A stretch of 64,000 bases of DNA from Arenibacterium halophilum. GTDB taxonomy: Bacteria > Pseudomonadota > Alphaproteobacteria > Rhodobacterales > Rhodobacteraceae. The DNA is taken from positions 1 through 64,000 of the forward strand of contig NZ_VCPC01000008.1 of assembly GCF_005938225.1 (NCBI RefSeq), written 5' to 3'. Positions 55,410 to 64,000 of this stretch are shown here, piece after piece; the stretch's first letter is position 1, and every line of letters starts with the position of its first letter. The notes below the pieces were generated by a model. That model was not told the DNA's origin and did not search any database. It saw only the letters and a list, made by a program, of their open reading frames with translations. Both the position numbers and the translations under genes were made by a program.

Positions 55410-56608
55410 CAGCGACGCCCCCATGCCATTTGGATTGTCTGCTCCAGCTCATCGGCAACGCTGTTCACGCTGGCTAAAGCCCGATCAATGGTTTTCCGAA
55501 TGAGCTGGCTCGGGTCTACCTCATAGATGGTTTGCTGAGTCATGCCGGCGTCAGAAATGGCTGTCGACTTCAGCATCGGTTCAGTCATGACTTGGCCAGC
55601 AAGGATTGAACGCAGGTACCCGGCCATTTGCGTTTGTGGTCCGTCCGACGGCTCGTAGCGTGTGATCAGGAACTTTACGAAGTCCCACGTGACATGTCGT
55701 CCAATCGCCTCTTCGACGGCTTTGATCGTTTCCGAAGCGAGTTTGAGGAACTGGCTCATCGAAGCGATGTCGAGCATGCCGGGGACCACCGTCACGAGTA
55801 GGCCCGTGGATGCTGCCAATGCTGTCAATGTTAGGAAGCCTAACTGCGGAGGGCAATCGATCAGCACCATGTCGTAGTCGGAATCGACTTCTTCTAACGC
55901 CAGAGCAAGTCGCTCCGCGAAAATCGGCTGAACCCTGCGCGCAAGGGCGTTCGCTGTCTCGGTTTCATACTCGGACAACATCAAGCCAGCCGGGACCATG
56001 TCGAGCTTGTGAAAGTATGTTTTCTGGATGACCTCCGAGAGCGGAACCTGATCACCGTATCTCAATGCGTCGTAGATCGTGCCGCCTTCGGCAAATTCGA
56101 GTTCAGGCCGGAAGCCGAAAAATGTCGTCAAACTGGCTTGTGGGTCTAGGTCAAGCACAAGCACGCGGTAACCACGCAGGGCATACCTGTGTGCCAAATG
56201 GATCGTCGCTGTTGTCTTCGAGCTTCCGCCTTTGAAATTCACGACCGAAATGACCTGAAGACGGTCGCCGTCTCGGCGGCCAGGTCTGTACGCGTCAGCA
56301 TTTTTGCCTGTCCGCGCCAAAATGTTGCGGAGGTCGTCAACTTCTTCGGCCGTGTAGAACCTATGACCGCGACCGTCAGTGTGAACTTCTGGGAAGCTGC
56401 CATCTTTGTGGCGGTTGCGCAGGTTCGACGTACTGACGCGCAGCAACTCGGCGACCTCGGTCGAGCTGAAGCGGCGCAAGGATTTACGTTCTTCTGGCTC
56501 GAACGCAACTTTCATCTGCCGGTCAAGCGACTCAGCAAGACTGTCTGCGAATGCTCCGATGTCGGAAGAGCCTATGCCTTGTGCGCAGCCCGTATTTCGA
56601 TCATCCAT
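55409..56608 (-). CDS. repA: plasmid partition ATPase RepA (ParA family)
   Basis: A 399-residue protein. An N-terminal helix-turn-helix (SSTEVAELLRVSTSNLRNRH, about 48-67) mediates autorepression. The deviant Walker A is KGGSSKTT (residues 126-133), followed by VLDLDPQASLTTFFGF and the Walker B VLIDCPPQLG. With RepB and parS it moves plasmid copies apart and represses the operon. First gene of repABC. C-terminus RALASVNSVADELEQ...; a related fragment is found at 49071. Confidence 0.94.
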   Translation of the reverse strand: MDDRNTGCAQGIGSSDIGAFADSLAESLDRQMKVAFEPEERKSLRRFSSTEVAELLRVSTSNLRNRHKDGSFPEVHTDGRGHRFYTAEEVDDLRNILARTGKNADAYRPGRRDGDRLQVISVVNFKGGSSKTTATIHLAHRYALRGYRVLVLDLDPQASLTTFFGFRPELEFAEGGTIYDALRYGDQVPLSEVIQKTYFHKLDMVPAGLMLSEYETETANALARRVQPIFAERLALALEEVDSDYDMVLIDCPPQLGFLTLTALAASTGLLVTVVPGMLDIASMSQFLKLASETIKAVEEAIGRHVTWDFVKFLITRYEPSDGPQTQMAGYLRSILAGQVMTEPMLKSTAISDAGMTQQTIYEVDPSQLIRKTIDRALASVNSVADELEQTIQMAWGRR

Positions 56609-56651
56609 GTTCTGCCGCCTCTCATGGCCTTTTTAAAGGCTCTTTGTCGTT

Positions 56652-56690
56652 CTGACGGCCGAAGCCACGTCTGACGCGTTTTGCCGTCAG
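56652..56690. promoter_or_regulatory. inverted repeat CTGACGGC...GCCGTCAG upstream of repA
   Basis: The 8-bp arms at 56652-56659 and 56683-56690 flank 23 bp, about 45 bp before the repA start. It may be the operator for RepA/RepB autoregulation. Confidence 0.4.
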
Positions 56691-56748
56691 GATGGAAATG
56701 CCACGAACATCTGAGTCCGGCAAGAAGAATCTAGATGTAGTGAAAAAG

Positions 56749-56757
56749 TTATCCACA
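56749..56757 (+). promoter_or_regulatory. DnaA box TTATCCACA
   Basis: An exact match to the consensus DnaA-binding 9-mer, in an AT-rich stretch 141 bp upstream of repA. It may help host initiator loading, or be coincidental. Confidence 0.45.
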
Positions 56758-56929
56758 GCACCAATTTGGTCACGCGGGACTAGCGCTAGATAACGCATTG
56801 ATTACAAGAGATAAAGACCGTTGCTGACGAAGCCGATGCCCTTCAAGATATTTTCTGCTCGCGCGAACTACTGCCAAGGCTTTGTTGGATGTTTACTTGG
56901 TTCTCGCCTAATCCGAACCCGGAATTGTC

Positions 56930-57205
56930 CTCATGGACAAACCGTTGTCCGCCCATGGTTCGCCGATCCGGGGCCAGTTGCAGGACAAGTCAAAGCTCCG
57001 ACCAAATCATTTGGTAAGTCCGGCGTGTTCATCACTCATGATCTCGACTAGGCGATCGCATCGCGAATCACGAAGAGCGGTGCGATGATCCAGATCGGAA
57101 CCGCCGAAGAGGTCGTCATGAACCCCGCCGAAAAGTATGTTGCCGGAATCTCGCGCATCCATCTGGTGAAAGCCGGGTTGGTAATGCTGGCCGTCATTTT
57201 AGGGT
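56930..57205 (+). pseudogene. proV/opuA-type betaine transporter ATPase remnant
   Basis: The plus strand reads VLMDKPLSAHGSPIRGQLQDK, a decayed Walker B/D-loop, then, after a shift, KSGVFITHDLD-(stop)-AI and GAMIQIGTAEEVVMNPAEKYVAGISRIHLVKA, the end of the ATPase of glycine-betaine/proline importers. At least one frameshift and one stop are present; the 5' part is gone. Confidence 0.7.
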
Positions 57206-57250
57206 TCTGTCCGGTGTCCTCGCGGATACCGCCCGCGCCTTTGCCGCACT

Positions 57251-57574
57251 ATGGACCCGGTGCTTGACTATGTTCAGACTTGGTCGCCCTACATCTACCT
57301 GCTGCCTCCGATCGCGTTATTGGGCTTTGGCCCGGCCACGGCGGTCGTTGCGATCGTGATCTTCGCGGTGACGCCCGTAATCCGTCTCGTCGCGCATGGC
57401 AATTCCTCGAAACCGTTTGAGTTCGTTGAGGTTGGCGGAGCCACAAGAACAGCCCCACGCGACGCCTTCCTGAAAATCCGGCCGCTTTTCGCCTTGCCCA
57501 GCATCGTGGCGGGAGTGAACCGAAGCCTGAGGACGGCATTCGGCATTGTCGTCATCACGGGTATCCATCCGTGA
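57251..57574 (+). pseudogene. proW-type betaine transporter permease remnant
   Basis: The frame reads MDPVLDYVQTWSPYIYLLPPIALLGFGPATAVVAIVIFAVTPVIRLV, then lacks the central part and resumes FVEVGGATRTAPRDAFLKIR and ALPSIVAGVNRSLRTAFGIVVITG, as in ProW-type permeases. The internal deletion keeps the frame, and a premature end follows. Downstream from 57575 to 57815 there is no gene. Confidence 0.7.
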
Positions 57575-57815
57575 CATTCTTGGGGCTGCTTGCTGTTCGG
57601 CGGGCGCGCGTGCGAATTCGAGCAGGGAGCACACTCAGGTTTGACAAGAGCCTGTCTTGCATGTGAGCCGCAGCAAAAGGCGGCTTGGAGTGTTTGCGGT
57701 GCCGGGAGTGAAAGCCCTATGGCCCGAAGCCCAAGAATGAGGACGCTGATTTCCCACCGATATGACAACAAATCAGGCGTTTCCTGGCCGCCATAGCGAA
57801 ATTTGTAAAAAATTC

Positions 57816-57844
57816 TTGACGCTGGTATTTCAGTATACCAGAAT
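57816..57844 (+). promoter_or_regulatory. promoter of the TAXI-TRAP/hyu operon with internal palindrome
   Basis: TTGACG (57816-57821) and CAGAAT (57839-57844) are 17 bp apart. The spacer and -10 overlap a perfect inverted repeat CTGGTAT-N6-ATACCAG (57822-57841), resembling the TGGTATACCA sites of GntR-family regulators. A repressor bound here would block RNA polymerase. The regulator gene is not in this window. Confidence 0.6.
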
Positions 57845-57877
57845 TCTGGAAATAGCTCAGACCTGCGAGACTCCAGT

Positions 57878-59800
57878 ATGACACCCGATTCCAACACGGA
57901 CAGCGCGGCCTCTCCCCTCGGTCAGACGGGTGCGCGCCTTGGCGACCGGCTCGGGTTGATGGGCGCTATCGTGGCGCTGGTCGCGATCGGATTCTCGCTG
58001 TTTCAACTCTGGTCGAACGGGCTGGCCCTGATGCCCAGCTTCAAACAGAACGCATGGCACGTCGCCTTTGCTCTGGTGCTTGGCTTTCTGGTCAGCCCCA
58101 TCGGAAAAGGCTGGTGGCGCGTCATCGATCTGGCCTGCGCCGCGGCCTCGCTGGGGGCCATCATCTTCATCGTTCTGCGCTATGACGTGATGGCCGCGCG
58201 TTTCGGCATCTTCCTTGGGCCCGAGGTGATTGCGGCAAGCGTGATTGTCGTGATGGTACTGGAACTGGCACGGCGGCTGCTGGGCCTTACGCTGGCGCTG
58301 CTGTGCGGGGCCTTCATCCTTTACGGCTTTTATGGCTACATGCTGCCGGGTGCGTTCGGGCATCAGGGCTTCCCGGTTCAACGCATTGCCAGCTACCTCG
58401 TTATGACGACGGATGGCGTGTTCGGCACGGCCGTCGGCGTCTCGGCCACGTTGATCAGTGTCTTCGTGATCTTCGGCGCCTTCCTCACCGTCACCGGTTG
58501 CGGCCAATGGTTCATCGACATCGCGAACCTGATCGCCGGGCGCACTGTGGGCGGTTCGGCCAAGGTCGCCGTGCTGGCCAGTTCGCTGATGGGGTCGGTT
58601 TCGGGCAGTGCTGCCGGCAATGTCGCCACCACTGGCGCCTTTACCATTCCGCTGATGAAAAAGGCCGGCTTTACACCGGTTCAGGCCGGCGCGATCGAGG
58701 CTGTCGCCTCGACCGGGGGGACGATCCTGCCGCCGTTGATGGGGGCAGGGGCCTTCGTGATGGCCGAGTTGCTGGGCATCCAATATTCCAGTGTTGCGCT
58801 GGCGGCGATTATGCCTGCGATCCTCTACTATCTCGCCGTCTTCTGTCAGGTCGACATCATGGCGCGGCGCGATGGCCGCGTGGGCTTTGTCGCCGACCGC
58901 CGCGAGATGGCGCGCCAGATCGTGCTATCGGGCTGGCGGTCGATCCCGCTGCTGGTGCTGATCTGGATGATCCTGGTCGAACGCTATTCGCCCGCCTATG
59001 CCGCCTTCTGGTCGATCGGGGCCGCCGTGGTGCTGGGGCTGGTCATGTCGCGGGGGCGCGCGCGTCTGCTGCTAGTGCCCGAGGCGCTGCGCACGGCGGC
59101 GCAGGCCATGCTGCCCATCGCGATTGCCTGCGCGGCGGCGGGGATCATCGTAGGCGTGCTGATGCTCACCGGACTGGGCCTGCGCCTGTCGTCGCTGATG
59201 ATCGACCTTGCGGGTGGCAACCTTGCGCTGCTGCTGGTGCTGACGATGATCTCGTCGATCATATTGGGCATGGGCGTTCCCGCGACGGCCGCATACATCA
59301 TCCTTGCGGTTCTGGCCGTGCCCGCGCTGGTGAAGCTGGGCGTTGCGCCGCTGTCGGCGCATATGTTCGTCTTTTACTTCGGGACGATTTCCAACATCAC
59401 GCCGCCGGTCGCCGTTGCTGCCTTCGTTGCTGCGGGTCTGTCGGGCGGCACCCCCGCGCGCGTCGCGGTCGAGGCGTTCCGCATCGGCTCGGCCGCTTTC
59501 CTGATCCCGTTCATGTTCGTCTACGGGCCCGAGCTGTTGCTTGTGGACGCCAATGCGCTCTCGGTGATTCGCGTGCTTGTCACGGCCTCGCTTGGGATCA
59601 TCGCGCTGGTTGTTGCGATCCAGGGATGGCTGTTCGTGCGGCTGGGGCCCGGCCTGCGGGTGATCGCTGCGGCGATCTCGATCCTGCTGGTCGTGCAAAG
59701 CCTCTGGAGCGATGTGCTGGGGCTCGCCGCCATCGCCGTCTTCTTCACCATTTGCCGCCTCCGTCTCCTCCGGAGTCCGGCCGGGTCCACCGCGACATGA
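57878..59800 (+). CDS. fused TRAP transporter permease (TAXI type)
   Basis: A 640-residue membrane protein in which the small (4 TM) and large (12 TM) TRAP subunits are joined; about 16-18 helices can be counted. The large part shows SLMGSVSGSAAGNVATTGAFTIPLMKKAG and STGGTILPPLMGAGAFVMAE, then IILGMGVPATAAYIILAVLA and SNITPPVAVAAFVAAGL. These fused permeases pair with TAXI-type binding proteins, encoded 50 bp downstream. Probably moves an amide or dicarboxylate-like compound used by the hydantoinase genes that follow. Confidence 0.92.
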   Translation: MTPDSNTDSAASPLGQTGARLGDRLGLMGAIVALVAIGFSLFQLWSNGLALMPSFKQNAWHVAFALVLGFLVSPIGKGWWRVIDLACAAASLGAIIFIVLRYDVMAARFGIFLGPEVIAASVIVVMVLELARRLLGLTLALLCGAFILYGFYGYMLPGAFGHQGFPVQRIASYLVMTTDGVFGTAVGVSATLISVFVIFGAFLTVTGCGQWFIDIANLIAGRTVGGSAKVAVLASSLMGSVSGSAAGNVATTGAFTIPLMKKAGFTPVQAGAIEAVASTGGTILPPLMGAGAFVMAELLGIQYSSVALAAIMPAILYYLAVFCQVDIMARRDGRVGFVADRREMARQIVLSGWRSIPLLVLIWMILVERYSPAYAAFWSIGAAVVLGLVMSRGRARLLLVPEALRTAAQAMLPIAIACAAAGIIVGVLMLTGLGLRLSSLMIDLAGGNLALLLVLTMISSIILGMGVPATAAYIILAVLAVPALVKLGVAPLSAHMFVFYFGTISNITPPVAVAAFVAAGLSGGTPARVAVEAFRIGSAAFLIPFMFVYGPELLLVDANALSVIRVLVTASLGIIALVVAIQGWLFVRLGPGLRVIAAAISILLVVQSLWSDVLGLAAIAVFFTICRLRLLRSPAGSTAT

Positions 59801-59850
59801 TCGCGGAGCCCATCCCCCCCAACCAACTCTAACCAACAGGGACTAAAAGA

Positions 59851-60831
59851 ATGAATATGCTGAAACGCCCGCTGCGGGCTCTTGGACTGGCGGGAACCGT
59901 CGCTGCAACCGTACTCATGGCGCAGGGCGCCGGCGCCCAGCAACGGATGAGCGTTGCAGGCGGAAGCACCGGCGGCGTCTTCTTTCCGCTGGCGACCGGT
60001 ATGGCCGAAATGCTTAGCCAGACCATCGAAGGCTATGATTTCACCGGCGGCGCGACCGGCGGTTCGGGCGAGAATGTCCGCCTGCTGGGCACCAACTCGG
60101 CCCAGTTCGGGCTGATCATGGCCGATGCCGCCTATAACGGCCACTACGGCAAAGAGGCGTTCGAGGCCGAAGGCGGCTATGACAAGGTCGTCGGGATCAT
60201 GATGACCTACAATCAGGCGATGCACCTGATCGTGCCTGCGGACAGTGCCATCGAAACCATGGCTGATCTTGAGGGCAAGCGCGTTTCGCCCGGCCCCGCA
60301 GGCAGCGGCACCGCGCTGATGGCCGGGACGATCCTTGATGCCTACGGTCTGGCCGGCAAGTTGACGTTGGATCCGCTGAGCCACAGCCAGCAGATGACCG
60401 CGCTTGGCGACGGGCAACTGGATGCGGCGTTTCTGCTGCTGCCCACCGGCGCGGCGGCGGTTACCTCGCACGCCGCGGCGCATCCGATCCGCTTCATCGC
60501 CATGGATGACGCCGAGGCCATCACCAAGCTGACCGAGGCCTATCCGTTCTATTTCCCGACCGAGATCGCGGCAGGTGCCTATGAAGGCCAGCCCGACGCC
60601 GTCGCCACCGTCGGCGTCGCCGTGACCCTGGCCGCCAGCGCGGATGTTCCCGAAGAGATCGCCTATGAAGCGACCAAGCTGTTCAACGAGCACCCCGACC
60701 AGCTGGCAACCTATCACGCCATTGCCAAATCGATCAGCGCCGACACCGCGCTGACCGGCATGCCGATCCCGCTGCATCCCGGTGCCCAGCGGTACTACGA
60801 GGAAGTCGGCAACCCCGGCCTGAAAAAGTAA
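59851..60831 (+). CDS. TAXI-family TRAP substrate-binding protein
   Basis: A 326-residue periplasmic protein. A Sec signal (MNMLKRPLRALGLAGTVAATVLMAQGAGAQQ, cleavage after about residue 30) is followed by the TAXI opening RMSVAGGSTGGVFFPLATGMAEML and LRLLGTNSAQFGLIMADAAYNG-type segments, then FPTEIAAGAYEGQPDAVATVGVAVTL. AACAGGGACT precedes the ATG. Works with the fused permease. Ligand unknown. Confidence 0.92.
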   Translation: MNMLKRPLRALGLAGTVAATVLMAQGAGAQQRMSVAGGSTGGVFFPLATGMAEMLSQTIEGYDFTGGATGGSGENVRLLGTNSAQFGLIMADAAYNGHYGKEAFEAEGGYDKVVGIMMTYNQAMHLIVPADSAIETMADLEGKRVSPGPAGSGTALMAGTILDAYGLAGKLTLDPLSHSQQMTALGDGQLDAAFLLLPTGAAAVTSHAAAHPIRFIAMDDAEAITKLTEAYPFYFPTEIAAGAYEGQPDAVATVGVAVTLAASADVPEEIAYEATKLFNEHPDQLATYHAIAKSISADTALTGMPIPLHPGAQRYYEEVGNPGLKK

Positions 60832-60849
60832 CTGCCCGCGGCCGGGCAG
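60832..60849 (+). promoter_or_regulatory. stem-loop directly after the TAXI gene
   Basis: CTGCCCG (60832-60838) and CGGGCAG (60843-60849) form a perfect 7-bp stem with a CGGC loop, starting at the base after the stop codon. No U-tract follows. As with dctP at the other end of the window, it may stabilise the binding-protein mRNA. Confidence 0.55.
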
Positions 60850-60889
60850 ACCCGTCCGGCCGCATCCTGCTCTTCCTGAAGGTTTGACA

Positions 60890-62974
60890 ATGAATACTCT
60901 GCGCATCGCGGTCGATATCGGCGGCACATTCACGGACGGAGTCGCGACCGACCCGGATACAAGCACGATCTGGGTGGCCAAGTCGCTGACAACGCCGCAG
61001 GATCCGGGCGAAGCCGTGTCGACGGTGGTGTCCAGCCTGCTGGCGCAAGCCAAGGCAGCCGCGCGTGACGGGGTGGTCGATGTGGCCGAGGTGGTGCATG
61101 GCACGACGCTGGTCACCAATGCGCTGATCGAACGCAAGGGCGCGACCACGGCGGGCATCTTCACCGCCGGTACCCGCGACATTTTGGATATCCGGCGCGA
61201 GCTGCGCTATGACCTGTACGATCTGCATTTTGAGCAGCCACAGCCCCTGGTGCCGGGCGACCGGCGCTTTGAAATCGGCGAACGCATGGCCGCGGACGGC
61301 AGCGTGGTATCTCCGCTGGATGCGGACGAGATTGACGCTCTGCTGGAGGCCATCGACGCAAGCGGGGCGCAAGCTGTCGCGATCGGCTTGCTGAACGCCT
61401 ATGTCAACGACGATCACGAACGTGAGCTGGCCCGCGTGTTGGCCAAGCGGCGCCCCGGGCTGAAGATTTCGACCTCGGCCGCCGTGGCGCCCGAGCAGCG
61501 CGAATACGAACGCTTTACCACTGTCACCGCCAACGCCTATGTGCAGCCGCTTGTCGACACCTACCTGACCGAGCTGGATCAGCGTCTGCGCGATCAGCAG
61601 ATCGACGGACCGCTGCGGATCATGCTGTCCAGCGGCGGGTTCACCACCAGCGCGCTGGCGGCGCAACAGCCCATCGCACTGCTGGAATCCGGACCCGCCG
61701 GCGGAGTGCTGAGCGCGCTGAACGCGGCGCTGTCACAGAACCTGACCGATATCGTGGCCTTCGACATGGGCGGCACCACGGCCAAGGCCTGCGTCGTCAC
61801 GGGTGGCGAGCCGGGCATCGCCCGTAGCTTCGAAGCCGGGCGAGTGCACCGGTTCAAGCGCGGCAGCGGCCTGCCGTTGCTGATCACCTCGATCGACCTG
61901 ATCGAGATCGGCGCCGGGGGTGGCAGCCTTGCCGGGATCAGCGATCTGGGCACCCTGGTCGTGGGCCCTGAAAGCGCCAGTTCCGTGCCCGGACCCGCCT
62001 GCTATGGGCTGGGCGGCACCGAGGCGGCGGTGACCGATGCCGATTTCTGGCTGGGCTACCTGGACGGCAGCAGCTTTCTTGGCGGCACGATGCCGCTGGA
62101 CCGCGACTCTGCCGAACGCGCCATTGGTGCGCTGGCCGACCAGTTGGGCATGACGGTGCTGGAAGCAGCCTATGGCATTCACGACGTGGTCAATGAAAAC
62201 ATGGCCAGCGCCACCCGCATTCATATCGCGGAAAAAGGCCACGATCCGCGCGACTTCACGCTGGTGGCGACGGGCGGGGCCGGGCCGGTCCATGCCGTTG
62301 CCATCGCGCGCAAACTGGGGATGCCGCGCGTACTGTGTGCCCCGGCGGCCGGGGCGGGTTCCTGCCTTGGTTTCCTTGCCGCGCCTGCCCGGATCGACCG
62401 CGCGCTGGTGCAGACCGCGCCTCTGGCGCAGGTCGATTGGTCCCATATCCGGGCAGAGTTGAACGGCATCCGGGCCGAAGCCCATGACGCGCTGATCGCT
62501 GCGGGGGCCAGTGCGGACGAGCTGTTCTACGAAGTCGATGTCGAGATGCAATACGCCGGGCAGGGCAATGCCGTTCTGGTGCGCGTGCCGCTGGATGATA
62601 TCGCGCCCGGCTTTGCCCCGGAACTGGGCCGCCTGTTCGAAGAGAACTATGCCCGCCTCTATGGCCGCACCGTACCGCACGGGCAGCCGCTGACGGTGGC
62701 CTGGCGGATGATCGGCCGCGCGCCGATCAAGACCCAGAGATTCATCCGCGAGGTGACCGGCACCGCCCCCGCCGAGCCAAAGACGCGGCGGCTGTATGAT
62801 CCGGCGGTCGGCAGCTTTGCCGAGGCCGCCGTCTATCGCCGCGACAGCCTGACCGCCGGAACCGTCCTGACCGGGCCGCTGGTGATCGAAGAGGCGGAAT
62901 CGACCTTTGTCGTGCCCGTCGCCGCCACTGTCCGAATTCTTGATGACCTCAGCATTCTTGCGGAGCTTTCCTGA
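60890..62974 (+). CDS. hyuA: hydantoinase/oxoprolinase subunit A
   Basis: A 694-residue ATP-dependent enzyme of the HyuA/N-methylhydantoinase A family. The N-terminal actin-like ATPase fold begins LRIAVDIGGTFTDGVATD (residues 4-21) and VHGTTLVTNALIERKGATTAGIFTAG follows; the second half has DIVAFDMGGTTAKACVV and the metal-binding GAGGGSLAGIS region. With HyuB it would hydrolyse 5-oxoproline, hydantoins or related cyclic amides. ATG 60890 is chosen for GAAGG 7 bases upstream. Its stop overlaps the hyuB start by one base. Confidence 0.9.
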   Translation: MNTLRIAVDIGGTFTDGVATDPDTSTIWVAKSLTTPQDPGEAVSTVVSSLLAQAKAAARDGVVDVAEVVHGTTLVTNALIERKGATTAGIFTAGTRDILDIRRELRYDLYDLHFEQPQPLVPGDRRFEIGERMAADGSVVSPLDADEIDALLEAIDASGAQAVAIGLLNAYVNDDHERELARVLAKRRPGLKISTSAAVAPEQREYERFTTVTANAYVQPLVDTYLTELDQRLRDQQIDGPLRIMLSSGGFTTSALAAQQPIALLESGPAGGVLSALNAALSQNLTDIVAFDMGGTTAKACVVTGGEPGIARSFEAGRVHRFKRGSGLPLLITSIDLIEIGAGGGSLAGISDLGTLVVGPESASSVPGPACYGLGGTEAAVTDADFWLGYLDGSSFLGGTMPLDRDSAERAIGALADQLGMTVLEAAYGIHDVVNENMASATRIHIAEKGHDPRDFTLVATGGAGPVHAVAIARKLGMPRVLCAPAAGAGSCLGFLAAPARIDRALVQTAPLAQVDWSHIRAELNGIRAEAHDALIAAGASADELFYEVDVEMQYAGQGNAVLVRVPLDDIAPGFAPELGRLFEENYARLYGRTVPHGQPLTVAWRMIGRAPIKTQRFIREVTGTAPAEPKTRRLYDPAVGSFAEAAVYRRDSLTAGTVLTGPLVIEEAESTFVVPVAATVRILDDLSILAELS

Positions 62975-64000
62975 TGTTGACCCGAACCGAAATGAACGCC
63001 GCCACTGTCGAGATCCTCTGGACCCGTCTGGTCAGCCTTGTAGACGAGGCCGCAACCACGCTGGTGCGCACCTCCTTCTCGCATGTGGTGCGCGATGCAC
63101 ATGACTATGCGGTTGTGCTTCTGGACCGTCAGGCCCAGCTGGTTGCGCAATCGACGCAAAGCATCCCGTCCTTCATCTGTACGCTGCCCGCGACCGCACG
63201 GCATATCATCGACAGGTTTCCGGCAGACACGATGCAGCCTGGCGATGTCTATGTGACAAACGACCCGTGGATGGGCACGGGCCACCTGCCCGACATCAAC
63301 ATCATCCGCCCGATCTTTCACGGCGGCGACCTGATCGGCTTTTCCGCCAGCGTCGCGCATTCGCCGGATATCGGCGGGCGCATCCGGTCTCCGGGCATCC
63401 GCGAGCTGTACGAGGAAGGGCTGCGCCTGCCGCCGCTGCGCCTGATGCAGGCCGGCGAACGGGACGAGGCGATCTTTGCCATCCTCGAGGCCAACGTGCG
63501 GATTTCGGAACAGGTGCTGGGCGATCTATATGCACAGATCGCCGCGAACGAGATGCTGGGCCAACGGCTTGCCGAGTTGATCGACGACACCGGCCTGCGC
63601 TTCAACGATTTTGCGGCTGACATCCAGGACCGGACCGAACAGGCGATGGATGCCGCCATTCGCGCCGTGCCCGAGGGGCGCTATTCCTATACGGTCGAGG
63701 TGGACGGCTTTGGCGACCCGGTGGTGATCGCCTGCACGCTGACCATCGCGGACGGGCGGATCGAGGTGGATTACACCGGCAGTTCGCCCCAGATGGACCG
63801 GGCGATCAACGTGGTGCCAACCTACACCCGCGCCTATACCTGTTATGCGCTGAAATGCATCCTGTCGCCCAACGTGCCCAACAACGAAGGCAGCTTTCGC
63901 TCGATTCATGTGGGTGCGCCCGAAGGCAGCATTCTGAACCCGCGCTTTCCTGCCCCCGTCGGGGCACGCGCCATGACAGGCCACCTGTTGCCACCCGCGA
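62974..64000 (+). CDS. hyuB: hydantoinase/oxoprolinase subunit B, partial (runs off the window)
   Basis: From ATG 62974 the frame stays open to the window end, 342 codons. It reads NAATVEILWTRLVSLVDEAATTLVRTSFSHVVRDAHDYAVVLLDRQAQLVAQ, GDVYVTNDPWMGTGHLPDINIIRPIF and FSASVAHSPDIGGRI, all typical of HyuB. Partner of HyuA. About 40 percent of the usual length is missing at the 3' end. Expected to be in the same operon as the transporter, which suggests that the imported compound is its substrate. Confidence 0.9.
   Translation, partial: MLTRTEMNAATVEILWTRLVSLVDEAATTLVRTSFSHVVRDAHDYAVVLLDRQAQLVAQSTQSIPSFICTLPATARHIIDRFPADTMQPGDVYVTNDPWMGTGHLPDINIIRPIFHGGDLIGFSASVAHSPDIGGRIRSPGIRELYEEGLRLPPLRLMQAGERDEAIFAILEANVRISEQVLGDLYAQIAANEMLGQRLAELIDDTGLRFNDFAADIQDRTEQAMDAAIRAVPEGRYSYTVEVDGFGDPVVIACTLTIADGRIEVDYTGSSPQMDRAINVVPTYTRAYTCYALKCILSPNVPNNEGSFRSIHVGAPEGSILNPRFPAPVGARAMTGHLLPPA

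Noticed and set aside
58303-61182. long open frames (509 codons plus strand, 553 codons minus strand) over the TRAP/TAXI genes
   Set aside because: They overlap fully recognisable transporter genes and contain only arginine- and glycine-rich noise.

Overview
The window looks like an extrachromosomal replicon (plasmid or chromid) of a GC-rich alphaproteobacterium, most likely a member of the Rhodobacterales (Roseobacter group). The evidence is a complete minus-strand repABC replication/partition operon with its antisense RNA, TRAP transporters of both the DctPQM and TAXI types, HWE-type kinase signalling, and many decayed insertion sequences. No tRNA, rRNA or CRISPR array was seen. The species cannot be fixed from the sequence alone.

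Layout. (1) 1-6513: an oxidative hexuronate module: partial kdgD, a GntR/FadR-type regulator, a DctPQM TRAP importer, uronate dehydrogenase and alpha-ketoglutarate semialdehyde dehydrogenase. Together these would import uronates and convert them to 2-oxoglutarate. A stem-loop between dctP and dctQ and repeated operator-like boxes suggest how it is tuned. (2) 6560-11600: IS30 fragments, a KtrAB-type potassium uptake pair, an MFS transporter remnant and a broken IS1182-type transposase. (3) 11606-14259: a CopG-type regulator, a PHB-depolymerase-like esterase and a C45-type Ntn hydrolase in one operon. (4) 14398-16620: nested IS remnants around one intact IS3-type element with perfect 27-bp ends, then a 9-bp tandem repeat. 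(5) 16689-19994: a five-gene envelope/stress operon (22-aa peptide, coiled hydrophobic protein, DUF1469, DUF3618, YihY/BrkB). (6) 20129-21401: another IS3-type element, with a frameshifted orfB.

(7) 21667-38318: a signalling and stress block. It holds a hybrid histidine kinase with two receivers, catalase KatE with a glycosyltransferase, an FAD/NAD(P)-binding protein, a sugar operon (sucrose-phosphate-synthase/phosphatase fusion, two glycosyltransferases, a membrane channel-like protein), a sulfotransferase, an HWE kinase and a Crp/Fnr regulator. Several operons here and at 46.8 kb share GGAAC-N16/17-(T/G)GTT motifs resembling the alphaproteobacterial general-stress (EcfG) promoter. The block therefore looks like an oxidative/osmotic stress regulon carried on the plasmid. 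(8) 38319-46590: a gene-poor, AT-richer accessory stretch with a small HTH protein, a VOC protein, a LysR remnant and a MITE-like repeat. It also holds a two-gene unit: a degenerate UvrD-like helicase plus a 314-aa protein of unknown family. That pair is the best candidate here for an undescribed system.

(9) 46753-48569: a DAGK-like lipid kinase and a metallophosphoesterase. (10) 48734-56757: the replicon core: IS6, RepA and DUF1403 remnants, a tyrosine recombinase next to a perfect palindrome, a triply broken large ParB-like gene, then repC, ctRNA, repB and repA, with GTCCACC-type palindromes that may be the partition site. (11) 56930-64000: remnants of a ProVW-type betaine transporter, then an intact catabolic operon: a fused TRAP permease, a TAXI binding protein, and hydantoinase/oxoprolinase A and B (B runs off the end). 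Its promoter has a perfect inverted repeat between the -35 and -10 boxes.
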